Source: Gonapodya prolifera JEL478 (Eukaryota; Monoblepharomycota; Monoblepharidomycetes; Monoblepharidales; Gonapodyaceae). From it: a stretch of 64,000 bases of DNA. Each line of letters begins with the position of its first letter. The stretch's first letter is position 1. The stretch spans positions 17,973 through 81,972 of the forward strand of contig KQ965829.1 of assembly GCA_001574975.1 (NCBI GenBank), read 5' to 3'. The notes below the pieces were generated by a model, which ran no database searches, was not told the origin of the DNA, and worked only from the letters and a program-made list of their open reading frames with translations. Position numbers and translations under genes: made by a program. Positions 1 to 11,384 of this stretch are shown piece after piece.

Positions 1-706
1 TATTCCTGTCTTTGGTATCCCAGCGAGGACACGGCGGAAGATAGACTGATTGTACCGGTCACGCTGTCCAGTGCATCAACTTCCTGCTGTGCAATGAACT
101 CCATGAGCGACGCGTCTTCTGCAAGTTGGACGAGTAGGGCATCCTCCACCGAAGGATCGAAGCTCTGCACTTCCGCCTGCGCAAACGAGAGTTGTTCATG
201 CGGTACGAACGAGAACTCCGACGACAAGTGTGAGGGAGGCAGGGAGGAAGTTGCCTTGGGTGGGGGAGGCTCCGTTCGCTTGCGCTTCTGCCTGGGGGAC
301 GATTCTACCGACTTCGTGGATGGCACTCCTACAGCGTCAAGCGGGGGAAGGCCCAGCATAACTTCGAGTCGCCCGATTCGGTCTGCGGCACTTTCGGTGG
401 GGAACGTAAGTTTAACAACTCAGGAGAAAAGGAACCTCACAAGAGCGCTCACCGGTCCTGCTTCTGCTGGTTCGCTGGCGCTGGCACTCGTCTCCTGCGC
501 TCGCGAGGTTGCGGGGTGGTGCTGGGCATATTCTTTGTGACCGGCGGAGTGCGACGTGGACCTTGGCTTCGCAACCTCCGAGGTTGTGGCACAGAGTGAC
601 CTTTTGTAATCAAGGGCCCATCGATATTTTGGTACGTTGGTACATATCTTTTCAGCATGAAGAAAGAAATGATTAAATTTGCGTGATACTCGCTTGATTC
701 AATCAA
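1..706 (-). CDS. Unknown protein, 3' part cut by window start
   Basis: Two open segments on the minus strand join in frame. The upstream exon ends at a GTGAGC donor near 456, and the downstream exon begins after an AG near 393 and stays open to base 1, so the C-terminus is missing. The upstream part is basic and proline/arginine-rich. The downstream part has a short nuclear-localisation-like run (RQKRKR) followed by an acidic, serine-rich, hydrophobic stretch. I recognise no domain. The start is uncertain: methionines lie at 706 and 658, and the true first exon may be further upstream. A regulatory or nuclear protein would fit, but that is inference only. Confidence 0.45.
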
Positions 707-791
707 TTTGATGATTAGTCCGATGCAACATGGTGGAACCAGCCAGCTGTACTTTCACATCCCCCCAATCCAAAGAAAAAAAAAAGACGAT

Positions 792-2304
792 CTAGCGTGC
801 CTCCCATCCTTTCAACTCCGACATCCTTTCCAACACCAGCCCGAGTGTCACCTTCCTCGCCTCCCACTTCGCCATCTGCTGGGCCGACCAGGCACTCCCC
901 GGTTTTCCCTCCGGCACGTGCACCTCATCAAACCCATGCGTTGCCCCCTGGGGCACAAATTGTGTTACCCTTCCGTCCGCAGGTACCTCCAACCCATGGT
1001 CCACAAGAAACGCTGCGTGTGCTCTGGCTCGGTCTGAAAGATGTGGCGCCCCTGCGACATACAGCGGGTCAAGAGAGCCGTGGAATACGAGCAGGGGCAA
1101 TCGGGGCATATAAGATTTTGGAAGTGGAGGGAGGTCGGGCCGCCCGAAGAGCCCGAACAGGCGCTCGCCGGGGTAATATGAGATGGCAAAGGAAAGGTTG
1201 ATGGGAAGAGAGGGAGGACGGGGCGTAGAGATGTAGAAGGGAGGGCCGCTGATCGACTTTGTGGTGGTAGCGGAAGGACGGCATTAGAAGTTTGAGGGCT
1301 GACCGACTGGACAACCAACGTAATGGACGGCCGTTGGTCACTTCAACTCACAAAGTACATCTGCTCCCACGCCCTATCCACACTCGGGTCTAACACAGCC
1401 GAAAGAACGGTCTCGGCGCCGTGCGAGAATCCAAGAAGCCCGAGTCGCGTCGGGTCAATCAATCCCGCGCAGGGTGTCGAAAGTTGATCCTCCAAAGTTG
1501 GCGCAGAAGGACCGAACAGGGAAAGGAGGTATTCGAAGGCTCGTGCTGTGAGTGAGTGTCGATCATTCGCACGAATTCGAGTTGCTCGCCTGGAGCAACA
1601 ACTTTTGAGAGAACACCTACTCGTATCACCTACACGCACCCACACCGGACTTACAGCCGCGTCGTCCCGGCCAGGATCCTCGTCGGGTCTACGTCCACAG
1701 AACCTGGCGAACCCTCTCGGTTGGAACGAGTCTAGCATGAAAGAGGCGATACCGTGTTCGAAGAGGATGGAAGACCCTGTCACGAACGTCGGTAAGTAGT
1801 CTTAACTCCTTCGGTATATTATGAACGAGTTGCCGACGCGGGTGTACATATTAGGGTGCTCACATTCGCGGAAGTTGAGTTTCGGAAGACCACGACGTGT
1901 GACAGGATTGTAAATGTGCGAACCATTGGGGTACGGTGTCCAGAGGCCGCCGCAGCCCTGTTAGGTTTTGGAGGGAGGCTTTCAAGAATTGGTGTCCTGA
2001 CGTCCAATCCTTCATATTCAAGCCCGACAACGCCTATCGTTAGACACCCCCCCCCCCCCCCCCCCAAAAGGGCAATTATGCTTTGGCAGCACTCCCAGTC
2101 TCCAGTCTACCGCTCGGTGCATTTGGTTGCCAGCTGAAAACTCACGTGAAGGATCATAACGGCAGGATGTGGTCCTGTTCCGGGCGGCATGTAGAGCCAC
2201 CCACCGGCCTTCTCTCGACTAGGAAGGCCGAGATCAAAGTCTGTAATCTCGAAGATGGCACCTGAGGCTTTCGCGGGGGTGCATTGTTCGGGAGAGTTGA
2301 ACAA
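792..2304 (-). CDS. Dienelactone-hydrolase-like alpha/beta hydrolase
   Basis: Multi-exon gene on the minus strand. Exon 1 (2304-2146) encodes a beta-strand segment ending in PAVMILH and stops at a GTGAGT donor. A middle part (about 1776-1343) carries SFQPRGFARFCGRRPDEDPG and then the nucleophile elbow GFSHGAE. The last exon (about 1205-792) has HGSLDPLY, supplying the acid residue, and ATHGFDEV, supplying the catalytic histidine. The order Ser, Asp, His and the length fit the dienelactone hydrolase family, which hydrolyses esters or lactones. The substrate cannot be read from sequence. Serine replaces the cysteine nucleophile of classical bacterial enzymes. The exon between 2146 and 1776 is not resolved; that stretch contains a run of about 19 G (on the coding strand) that looks intronic. 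Confidence 0.72.
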
Positions 2305-2780
2305 TGTTGGCGTAAGCCCTTGAGGTATCGCAGTGAGGACGTGCTTTGAGAGGAGGTGGGGCCGAGGTAGCGACGGGTGACATTATTGAGCGACAGGACA
2401 TGTGGAGAGACTCACCTCAACGTGGGTTGAGCTGTGAGTGCTCGCTTCCACTCTGTCTAGGGTCAAACAGCAGAGGGCGACGGCGATCGCCGTAAAGAGA
2501 ACCATCGTCGCTGCCACGACAGCCATCGTGCATTGTTTTTCACAAGCGATGTGTCCAGTTGCTTCCCAAATGACGGCGAAAACGTCTCGTACTGCTGCGG
2601 CCGGAAGGAAGGAATGTGTCTTTTCGATTAAATTGCCACATCCACCCTCGCTCTTTTCAGGGAACTCTATGCAGCTATCACAGCCAGCTCAATGCACAAG
2701 CCGTGCCAGGGGAACTCGCTGATACCATCTAATTGTGCAAAGAACGACTGAATGCGCTGGAGTGATCTAAGGCGGGAAAC
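2305..2780. other. Intergenic, nothing recognised
   Basis: Only short unsupported reading frames on both strands. It separates the divergently oriented hydrolase gene and F-box pseudogene, so it should hold both promoters. I see no clear core promoter motif. Confidence 0.4.
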
Positions 2781-4333
2781 GCGCCCTGCGGAGGTTTTTG
2801 ATGCAATCGCAATGTATTTCGAAACGCGGTTACGCTGGTGTGGTGTGTTTGGACGTATTTGGGGTTCATCCGTCTGTTGGTAACGGTATTCACCGCCACC
2901 AATCGCTTCCACAGTCTTGCATGGAGCAACAGCGCTCGGAGAAAAGTCTGGGCCACTCTAGATTTGGACAGAATCCCACTCCTGAACTGGCAGATCGTCA
3001 ACCGAATCTCAGACGAGAGTTACACCCACTAGTGACGGCTGTATCCTCTTTCAGCCTTTGCGATAACGACGATCCTTAGCGAGGGATCGAGAGACGGGTG
3101 TAAATACGACACGAGCAAGGAGCTTGGGGCTCCCGACAACGGTCAGAAAGGTTTTTTTAAGCAAGGCAACAGATCTCAACCAAGCCAGCTACGTGGGCGA
3201 TGCCTTCCTCAGGATTCTTGGAAGCTTCTGCGGATTGACTGAGTTGGAGATGTTCTGGCCACGAAGCGATACTAGCCTTGCGCCCCGTTCAGGAGCTTAT
3301 CCCGACCCCCTGTCCACAATGGCCGACATGCAGCATCTCAAGCGAGTCACCATAATCATGTACCGTGGCCTCTCCGAGGCAGAAAGCTGGGACGATGATG
3401 GAAACCCTGTGGATCGTGTTGGGTTCAAGAACATTCGGAATTCCCCTCTCTGTCGTGGCGTGGAGCACCTCACCATCAAGGAGAATGAGATCGACGTCGA
3501 CTCCCTGCCCCCGCTGAGCGACGGTCGTCCCCGGACGAAATATGACCGCGAGATTGCTTTCAGTGGGCTGTTAAGTCAGCTTGGGAATCTCCGGAGTCTG
3601 ACGTGTGGTGATGTCCGCTCGCGGTCGCCGTACATGTGGATCAAATGGACAAGTGATACGATACCCTTTTTCCGCGAGTTTCTGGAGAAAATGAATTGGA
3701 GCCGCCTCGAGTATCTCTCGTTTCCTGTGGACTTCACCTCGGGGGTCCGTGCTCGAGAACAGTACATCCAGATCGCCAGTCAGTGCAACAACCTTCGCTC
3801 CCTCAGTCTTTAGAGATACAGTTACGATCGCTCAGACGAAGAGAAATTTTCAGACCCTGCACTTATCACCCTCCTGACCTCACTTCCATCCCTGAAAGAG
3901 CTCTATCTATGCCCGACGGCATCCGGGTGGCATCCAGAGAATGAGTTTCCAGGAGGGCAGATCGACCTCGAACACATCTTTGCTCGCCACCACACGATGC
4001 GGGTTTTCTCATTCGACTGGTGCTCCGTGTTTGACCGTACAACTCCGGCCGCACTCGAACGATTATGCCCCAAACTCACCAGTCTTGAGCTCTCCTCCAT
4101 CGACCGCGAGCACACTCACCGCAACTGACGTGACCAAAGCGGTGGCCCGCTTGCCGCAACTCCGGGAGCTGAAGCTGGCCAAATTGGGCTCGAGGTGGGG
4201 TCCAGTTGAGATGGCACATGCGAAAGTATTGGTGGTACACCCGCGGCTGAAGACGTTTGAATATAGACCCTATGACGTTTCGCTGGTGGATAATGTTGAG
4301 GAGGTGCTGTTTTGGAAGTTTAACATGAAGTGA
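2780..4333 (+). pseudogene. F-box/LRR-type protein, decayed
   Basis: An F-box-like start (PAEVFDAIAMYFETRL near 2790) is followed in another frame by a segment with ARRKVWATLDLDRIP. A long open stretch (3067-3810) then shows leucine-rich-repeat phrasing such as LTELEMFWP, GVEHLTIKE, LGNLRSLTCGD and CNNLRSLSL. An in-frame TAG lies at 3811-3813, yet the same frame goes on with LPSLKELYLCP and PKLTSLELSS. A last shift moves the frame to LPQLRELKLAKLG, ending at 4333. At least one stop and two frame changes with no good splice signals argue for a pseudogene, though assembly error is possible. Functional relatives serve as SCF ubiquitin-ligase substrate receptors. Confidence 0.6.
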
Positions 4334-4439
4334 TATTATTATATATCTGCTCTGCCTGGCGCCGGTTGATCTAGCTTCGAGGGGGAGAAGGGCGCGAAAG
4401 TCCTTTATCATACATTCAAACACTGTTCATACCATGAGG

Positions 4440-5566
4440 AAATGGACGAGGTTTCCACGATTTGGCAGAACGATATCGGCAGAAATTCAGCCCTTCCTTT
4501 GTCTCGGCGACTCACAAACCCTACAAAATCACTCGACTACTCATGGAACACGCGACGAGGGCGGATGAGGTTCTCGCTTTGATGGAGAGTCAGGAGGACG
4601 GCTACCGCAAAACCATTGGGGAATTTGGACGGTTGTGGCAGGGCGTGGACGGTGTGGACGACGGCCTTGGCCGATACGAAGATGCTGCACGTTTTGCGTT
4701 GAGGGCATTCCTGAACGTGTGGGGGGGGTAACGTGTTACAAGATCCCAACCCAATCAAAGAAGCATTGAAGCGCAAGGTGTTGAGCAGGCTCTTTGCGAG
4801 TTCGCTTGGAAAGGATCTCGCCATCCATACGTTTACGATGACGCCAACAGTCGCCTCGCTTGTGAGATGCTCCAAGTTTGCCGAATTTGCAACACGGTCC
4901 CGGGCCTGCCGGCAAATGCTGATAGGGCCAGACATTGGTTTGCTCCCCGCGTTCATTCACGTCGCCCATCTCTTTATTGTGGCAAGCCTTGGATATGTTC
5001 TTCAAGCGACATTCTATGATCCCGGAACCTGGTGGTTCCCTCACGACCAACTTTCAACATATCTGTTCGCTTTAGTCTGTCTTATCTCACCTGAGATAAA
5101 GTGTGAATCGGCTACATATTATGCAGCAACTGTGAACTCGAACGGGAAATTTTGCCTAGCGCTCACGAATATATGTGACGTTGCGCGGATGGGGGATCTC
5201 TTACCTAAAGACATCAGCATGGCTCTCTTATTTTACCATGTGCGCGAACAACTGTTACAGGCAGTTCAATTTGAAACTTCCTCTCGCACAGCATCTCACG
5301 AACCGACTGGAGCTGGATGTGCATGCTCTTGAACTCACTCGTTCATCGTGGAAGAACATAAAGGGAATGGGCACTGAGTCTGTGTGCAGCGATTGGGTGC
5401 ACCAACTTGGCACCGAAAAGAACATGTGCCCGGTGCCAGTTGACGATACTGCGACGCTGTGTGCCAGAAGGCACACTGGAAGCTCCATAAGCCAGTGTGT
5501 CGGGAGGACTTTTGGAATTTGGAGGGTGTCGCGGCGCCTCCCGGGGAAGGAGTTGCGTTGGAATAA
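4440..5566 (+). pseudogene. MYND zinc-finger protein, decayed (copy A)
   Basis: The 3' end carries the second half of a MYND finger, RYCDAVCQKAHWKLHKPVC, then a short tail ending at TAA 5564-5566. The first cysteine pair appears only in another frame (VCSDW...KNMC), and a stop lies between. Two open stretches upstream (4462-4731 and 4733-5332) overlap in different frames and show no other domain. The whole reads as a protein with several frame lesions. MYND fingers mediate protein-protein contacts. Its neighbours are two F-box pseudogenes on the same strand, so this is a small cluster of decayed regulatory-type genes. Confidence 0.55.
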
Positions 5567-5761
5567 ATGAAGGTCGCCGTGTCGTGGAGGTCATGTTACA
5601 AATGCAGTATCGAGATGGATTGAATGAATGGGTAGTGTACCGAAGCCAGACGTTGCTTTCTTTCGAACGTTTTGGAGGTAGTTTTGAATAATTTTTTCAT
5701 GCTAGGGGCATGAAGTACTAAATTTAATGATTTTAGGTACTTTGATCGTTCTCGGGTCAAA

Positions 5762-6904
5762 ATGGCAACCACCGCTCCATCCACTATCAGAACATCAATT
5801 ATTCCGCGTCAGGAGTCTCCGTCCCCTGCCTTGCGATGTCTTTTCCTGCCGGAGATCCTGGCCCAGGTTCTGGGCTTGTCGACGACATCACAACAAATCC
5901 TGCATCATACGCTCTCGTCTGGCGAGTGATTCCGTCACGTTTAATCGCTCCGTACATTTAAGTCAAGTTTTTGGCATTGGTGGCTCCTACGCGCTTCAGC
6001 AAGGCGTGGTACCGTCCTGTAGCGAACGCGAGTTGGCACACAGTGGAGATTGGAAGCAAAACGGACAAAGATGGCGAATCTCCACTCATTCTTCGACGCT
6101 GGCAAGCCCTCAGAGAGGACAGTAAGGACACGGCACGGCCGCGTGTTGTATCGATCGACGGAAACTATCTGACGGATGCGCAGTACGCGCGAGAGGCGTA
6201 CATGTTCCTCGAAAACGTCTCAACGTCTCTTCAATCGCTGAATTATGAAGGTTACAACGTGGATTTGTTCGACTGGATGCCGACTATCTTTGCTTTGGTG
6301 GGGACGTCGAAGAGAACAGCACCCATCAGGAAACGGACAGTCTACTTTCCACGAAACGGACTTGGTGACTTACATGGACACAACTATCCGAAAGACAAAG
6401 CACTTAGCATTACTCACAATTCAAACAATAGGAGGGCGCCTTCTAGTACTCCCCAGACTTTTGAACTTGAGAGAGTGTCTTAGGCTGTTTGATCTCTTCA
6501 AAAGTCACGAATCCTCCCCAACCTTTGTTCTCGGAAGTTTATCAGTCAGTGCTACCTCTTATAAGGAATCAGATCGCCTGATTCTGAGCATCATTAAGAA
6601 CGTCAATCGATACGGCAAACCGGGGCGGAAAGTTCGTTTGCATTATATGGGCTTCATTGCGCAAGAAATCGCTGCTGCGACGCCCAAAATTGATATAGCT
6701 TCTTTACCATGGGAGCAAGGTCTTTTTCCTATACTGCAGTGTGCAAGTGACCAGCAACTTGGAGCATTGTCTCTTTCAACTGATCTCATATTTTTCGACC
6801 AGTTTGCCAAGCAATGCCCAAATGTGGAATATCTTGTAATGCCTTTCCAGTACCTCTTTTACCCGACATTCCCAGCAACTGCTTATGCCGTTTTCATTTT
6901 ATAA
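5762..6904 (+). pseudogene. F-box protein, decayed (second F-box locus)
   Basis: An ATG at 5762 opens a peptide with an F-box core, LFLPEILAQVLGLSTTSQQI. The frame changes near 5875 (to NPASYALVWRVIPSRLI) and again near 5950, continuing as KAWYRPVANASWHTVEIG, typical of the strand following an F-box. A third change near 6380-6420 leads into a leucine-rich C-terminal part ending at 6904 (for example LPRLLNLRECLRLFDLF). There are no convincing introns at the shifts. The layout matches the F-box locus at 2.8-4.3 kb, but the sequences are not close. Likely a pseudogene, as three separate frame breaks are hard to explain otherwise. Confidence 0.58.
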
Positions 6905-7296
6905 AGACACTTCGATCTCGCTTCCTCATCTTTGCCCGCCTCAGCTCTGACGAAAGCTAGTTCCTTGCCACTGCGTCCCGCCTTGCTCATCACGTCACCT
7001 CTACGTGTCTCTACCCCATTTCCTGGGTTAAGATCGTACTTCGCCGTGCTTTCTTTCTTCACTCTGAAATGCGTCCCAGGTTTCCCAGCCGACGTCATGC
7101 CAACCTTCTCATCAACACCATTTTGTCTGCTTGCTAATAGCCCCTCTCTCCCATACATATTCATACTTTTCTTCTTTTTCTTGGCTTGTTTTTTGTGTAC
7201 CTGTTTTTGTGTGCCTCCAAGCTTCAAAACTGCACGCCCCTGCCTCCCAATTGGGGCCTCCTCTTAGGCCTCGTTTAACTTTACCGTCCTCCCATA
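6905..7296. other. Intergenic, pyrimidine-rich
   Basis: T/C-rich DNA with no supported gene. It could be the 5' region of the small gene starting at 7297. Confidence 0.35.
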
Positions 7297-7980
7297 TGGC
7301 GAATCCCCCACCTCATTGCGGCTATGAACTATTCCCCATGAATTATGACGATGACCTCTACCTACAGGTAAGCTCTTCCGTTTTTAGAGGCCCCCACCCT
7401 CTCTCGTTTTCCTCTTGCCTATTATGATCGCTGGACACGATGGAGGAGACGGCCCTGCCACTGTTCAGTTAACAGGTCCCGTATCAAAGGTGTGTACGGG
7501 AATCGTTGCAGCGATAGCTGCGCGATAGTCAGCGAAACTGCTGCATCGCCGACTTCACTGCAATCCCGCACCTGATGCTGAGATTGGGACACAGTTTGAG
7601 GATTATGGACATCAGTAATAATACCATCGAGACACCTGACGAGGCTGCAGCTCGATTCACGCAACATCTTCTTACTGATATGTGTCTTATAAACTTTTCT
7701 GCCGACAATGATCTTATGGAGATGTTATCACTGGAGCTCTGCTCTCACTGTGGACGTAGAGTGTTTCTAAGGACTTCGGGAAGCTGCAACCGCTGTGGTG
7801 GAGTGTGTCAGGATGACGCGGAGAAAGGCACTGTTGAAGGCGCATTGAGAAGAACTAACAGATGGGGTTTACGGATAAATCTCATAATTAAGAGCAATCA
7901 ATGTGTGGTGTGTAGTCCATTTGATTTCAATTGGATTAATTCCACTCTTGTTTTTTGTGTCTGGCCGGCTGAATCGAACT
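7297..7980 (+). CDS. Possible zinc-binding (MYND-like) hypothetical protein
   Basis: A short first exon (ATG at 7297, MANPPPHCGYELF onward) ends at a GTAAGC donor near 7369. Downstream, an open stretch (7575-7980) contains LCSHCGRR followed by CNRCGGVCQDD, giving two CxxC pairs spaced like the first half of a MYND finger. The canonical second half (YCxxxC, HxxxC) is absent. The link between the two parts is not resolved; a stop in one plausible path lies near 7533. It may be a fourth decayed MYND relative or a small independent gene. Confidence 0.3.
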
Positions 7981-8042
7981 AGTAGAGCAGCAAAAATTTA
8001 CCCAACACGAACACCCCACCACCGGCCGTCAACTTTCCACCG

Positions 8043-10035
8043 ATGGCCACTACGCCACCCGCCTGGGACTACGCCGCACAAGCGAATCCGATGGTTGTCT
8101 CCGACGCCCCCTTACCACCAGATGGCGCGGGATTCGTCGTCAACTTTCGACTCAGGGAGAAACCAGTGCTGGTCGTCAACGGGGGATTTGAGGTGCGACG
8201 CATCAGCAATACGAGTGTTTCGAGTACCTCGCCCGTCCTTACGCGCCCGATCGCACTCCACACAGGCCCTCTCCCGCATTCTCTCCTGTCTTGACGCACT
8301 AGCACGGGTGTCTTTCATCTCTCCCTCTTCCCGCGTGCACCCCAAAGTCCGCAAACTCCTCGACCTGCATCCCATGCGGCACCTTATCGAGTACCACGAC
8401 AGGGAAATCGATCTGGACTCGGATATGGACGCCAAAGAGTGGGCATTGGTTTTGTCGTGCTACGAGCCGGAGGAGGAGGACGAGGAGAGGTCGGCGACGA
8501 GGAACTTGTATAGGGAGTGCAAGAAGCGGAGGATTGTGGTGAATTGTGCGGATGTGCCGGAGTGGTGAGTGAAGAGTGGCATTGATTCTCCCAAACCCGG
8601 TGACCAGAAACGTCGCCCAACTTACCCCAGCTGCGACTTCCACATCCCAACCACCCTCCGGGACGGCCCCGTCCAAATCTCCGTCTCCACCTCCGGGTTC
8701 GCACCGGGTCTGAGCCGTCGAATCAAAAAATCTCTCTTGGCCTCGTTGGACCCAAATACGGGCCAGGCCGTGACCAACTGCGGAAAGCTCCGTGAAAAGC
8801 TCAAGACCAAGGGGGTAGAGCGCACAAGGAGGATCAAGTTTATGACGGACGCGCAGAAGAAGTGGAGTATGCGGCAGTGGGCCGGGATGAAGGGGGAGGA
8901 GGTGGAGGATGTCGCGGGCAAGGTGGCGAGGGGCGAGGATGTCACACCGCCAGCAGTGGGGTCAGAAGTGAGCGAGGGGTCGGAAGCGGCGATTGGGGAG
9001 GATACGAAGGCGCTGGAACCTGCAGCAGCGTCTTCAAAGCCTCAACCAGCGCCAGCGCAACCTCAGGAATCAACCGAAAGCATAGCCTCACTACCACCAA
9101 AACCACTGGAAACCGTTACAATTTCCCAACCTTCCTCCACCTTGCCCTCGATCACCCCAACCCACCTCGCCTCCCTCCTCCCACCACCATCATTCTCCTT
9201 CTTCCACCCCACTCCTTCCACCCCCTCCATACCCGGCACGATCCTCCTTCTCGGCGGCGGCCCAGGCCACCCCTCCCACCTCACGCTCTCGTGCCTGTCC
9301 TCTCTCCTCCTCGCCGACCACGTCGTGTCAGACCGCCTGGTCGGCCCGAGCCTCCTCGACTGGGTCCCGGGCCTTAGAGCAAAGACGACGTTCGTGGCAG
9401 AGAAGAGCGGGTCGGGTGGGGCGTCGGACGCGGCCCAGATGGGCGCCAACGAGACCTGTCTTGCCAAGCTAGTTTCGATCCAACGCGCGGATGGGGACGA
9501 CCGACTGCCCCTCGTAGCCCGTCTCAAAAACGGCGACCCCTTCTTATTCGCCCGGGGCATGGAAGAAGTCGCCTGGTTTACGTCCCGGGGGGTCCGCGTC
9601 GGTGTCGCCCCCGGTGTTCCCTCGGCCACGTCCGCGGCCCTCGCTGCCGGAATCGCCGTGACGCACCGCGGAGTCGCTGACTGCGTGTCCGTCGTCACCG
9701 CGCGGGGCGAGGGCGGGTACATCCCGGAGCTCCCCGAATGGACAAATGGGCGCACGGCGGTCGTTTTGATGGGGCTTGGAAGACTTGCGGAGATCGTGAA
9801 GGCGTTTGGAGCCAAAGGGTGGCCCGAAAGTTGTCCTGTGGCGGTTGTACAGAAGGCGTGGTGGGAGGACGGGAACAGTGGGAGTCTGCAGAAAGTGGTT
9901 CGGGCGACCATGATTACGGTTGCGGAGGCTGTGAAGGAGGCTGGGTTGGAGAGTCCGGTGGCGATTGTTGTGGGAGATGCAGTGGCTGTTGGTGGTGGGG
10001 AGTGGAAGGGGATTGGGGAGCTTACATTGACGTAA
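8043..10035 (+). CDS. MET1: Siroheme synthase: Met8-like plus uroporphyrinogen-III C-methyltransferase fusion
   Basis: Three exons, 8043-8192, 8266-8564 and 8631-10035, join with consistent phase into 617 aa. Introns are 73 and 66 nt with GT/AG ends. The N-terminal ~190 residues resemble Met8/CysG-N (precorrin-2 dehydrogenase and ferrochelatase): EKPVLVV, an NAD-binding turn, VNCADVPECCDFHIP and the helical SGFAPGLSRRIKKSL. An acidic, proline-rich linker follows. The C-terminal half is a SUMT domain: LLGGGPGHPSHLTLSC, RLKNGDPFLFARGMEE, VAPGVPSATSAALAAGI and VVLMGLGRL. Together these reactions turn uroporphyrinogen III into siroheme, the cofactor of sulfite and nitrite reductases. The usual GGG of the Met8 NAD site reads NGG here. 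The gene is intact. Confidence 0.93.
8193..8265 (+). other. Intron 1 of siroheme synthase gene
   Basis: GTGCGA donor and CACAG acceptor, phase 0. Splicing joins GGFE to ALSRILSC in the Met8 domain. Confidence 0.8.
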
Positions 10036-10329
10036 TAGTGTGAATACAATGACCAAGACTTCTTTCATTGGAGGCAGTGGATTAACAATCCAGTAGTATA
10101 ATTTCTCAAACTTAGAGCGCTGCACCAATGTGGCTGAGGCATTCGCGAGAGACACTGGTCAGGATTCATTTAACTATCACTGCCGAATCGTACAACGAAT
10201 GTGTTGAGATGACCACGGATCAATTAGAATACCGAATTTCATGAGTGCGAAGTGGCACTACTTCTGCTCTACCGAGTCCAAGAACCTCTTCAACCGCTTC
10301 TCAAACCCGTCGATGTCCACAACTCGGGC

Positions 10330-11137
10330 TTACACTTCGCCACTCCCGGACAGTCGACTTGTCCGCGATGAGTACAATACACCCAGTCCAACTTCCTCGG
10401 GCCGCGGCATGGTTTTCACCCCGCAGAACGTCTTGTGCCCTTTCCAGTCGACCTTCTGACACCCTTTGGAGGAGTACTTGATACGTCTGCAATTAGAGCA
10501 AGAAAACAAATGAGTTAGGTCCGTCGTGTTGCAAGCATTGCTGGTCTTTTCGGCTCCCAGTTGCAGGTAAAATTTCCGCACGTTTGAAGAACTCTTTTGG
10601 AACGGCTCTTCCCGTGTGCAGTGTGGCATCAACAGTGACCCACTTCTTGCCGCGCAGTCCACGATTGTTATATGAGAATTCCAGGAGGTTGACGAACTGT
10701 CTGTTGCTTGTAGCATCTTCGTGGAGTTTGGTGAGGCTCGTTTGGTCAGCCAAACGGACCATGGTGAGAAGTAGTTCTGTCGCAATGTTGCCTCTGCGTA
10801 GCACAGCGAATGGGCTAGCTCCATTGCGAGTTGTGCGGGCGTCCAGGGCGGCATCTCTGCCATCAGCTTCGCAGCGCAGATGCTGGAAGTTTGCGCAGCC
10901 CTGGCACGTACAGCTTTCCGATAAGGTGGTACCTTTGTCGCAGCATTGCGCGTGATAGTCCGCGTGACTGGATATTCGCATTTCCGGATGTTGCGGATGT
11001 GTTCTTTCCTTTTGCAAAACACTAAATGTACTTCCGTTTCTCAGCTCGTACCAGAGTTCTTCAGAACGACACGAATTAATAAATGAATTGACCATTGCGT
11101 GCTTTCTCCTTCTCTCTGCCAAATCCGACATCGCCAC
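10330..11137 (-). CDS. MYND-finger protein (copy B), frame join unresolved
   Basis: The minus-strand start MAMSDLAERRRK (11137) leads through segments shared with copy C at 15.7-16.9 kb. Shared elements include a WTPAQLAMELAHSLC motif, a helical region around VRLADQTSLTKLHEDA, and a terminal half-MYND finger CSNCRRIKYSSKGCQ with HKTFC. Both copies end with a conserved tail, MPRPEEVGLG here. The motifs lie in at least two frames, so there is an intron or frameshift that I could not place. The second MYND cysteine set has YS where YC is expected, losing a zinc ligand. A lineage-specific MYND family member, possibly decaying. Confidence 0.5.
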
Positions 11138-11384
11138 GCACGCTGTAGTCGAAGACAGCTCAGCTTATAGCTACTTTTTATTGACAGTGGCGCAAAGTCT
11201 CTGCATCCGGGTGTCGAGGTCATTAACGTCGATTTGCGTGATCATTTTGCATGTGGCGCATGAGAAGAGTCATGACGGTCACATTTTTGATTTCAGTGAG
11301 CTGTGCAAAGGCGGAGCAACTAAACGCGCCGGTGTGCCAAGTGTAAGTGCCAGAGCAAGCTGAAGGCCGATCACGTCTGTCTCT

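Noticed and set aside
94-540. Plus-strand frame of 148 aa
   Set aside because: It is antisense to the better minus-strand exons, which join in frame across an intron.
9063-10049. 328-aa minus-strand frame
   Set aside because: Shadow of the SUMT domain coding strand; composition is the reverse of a GC-rich exon and no domain is visible.
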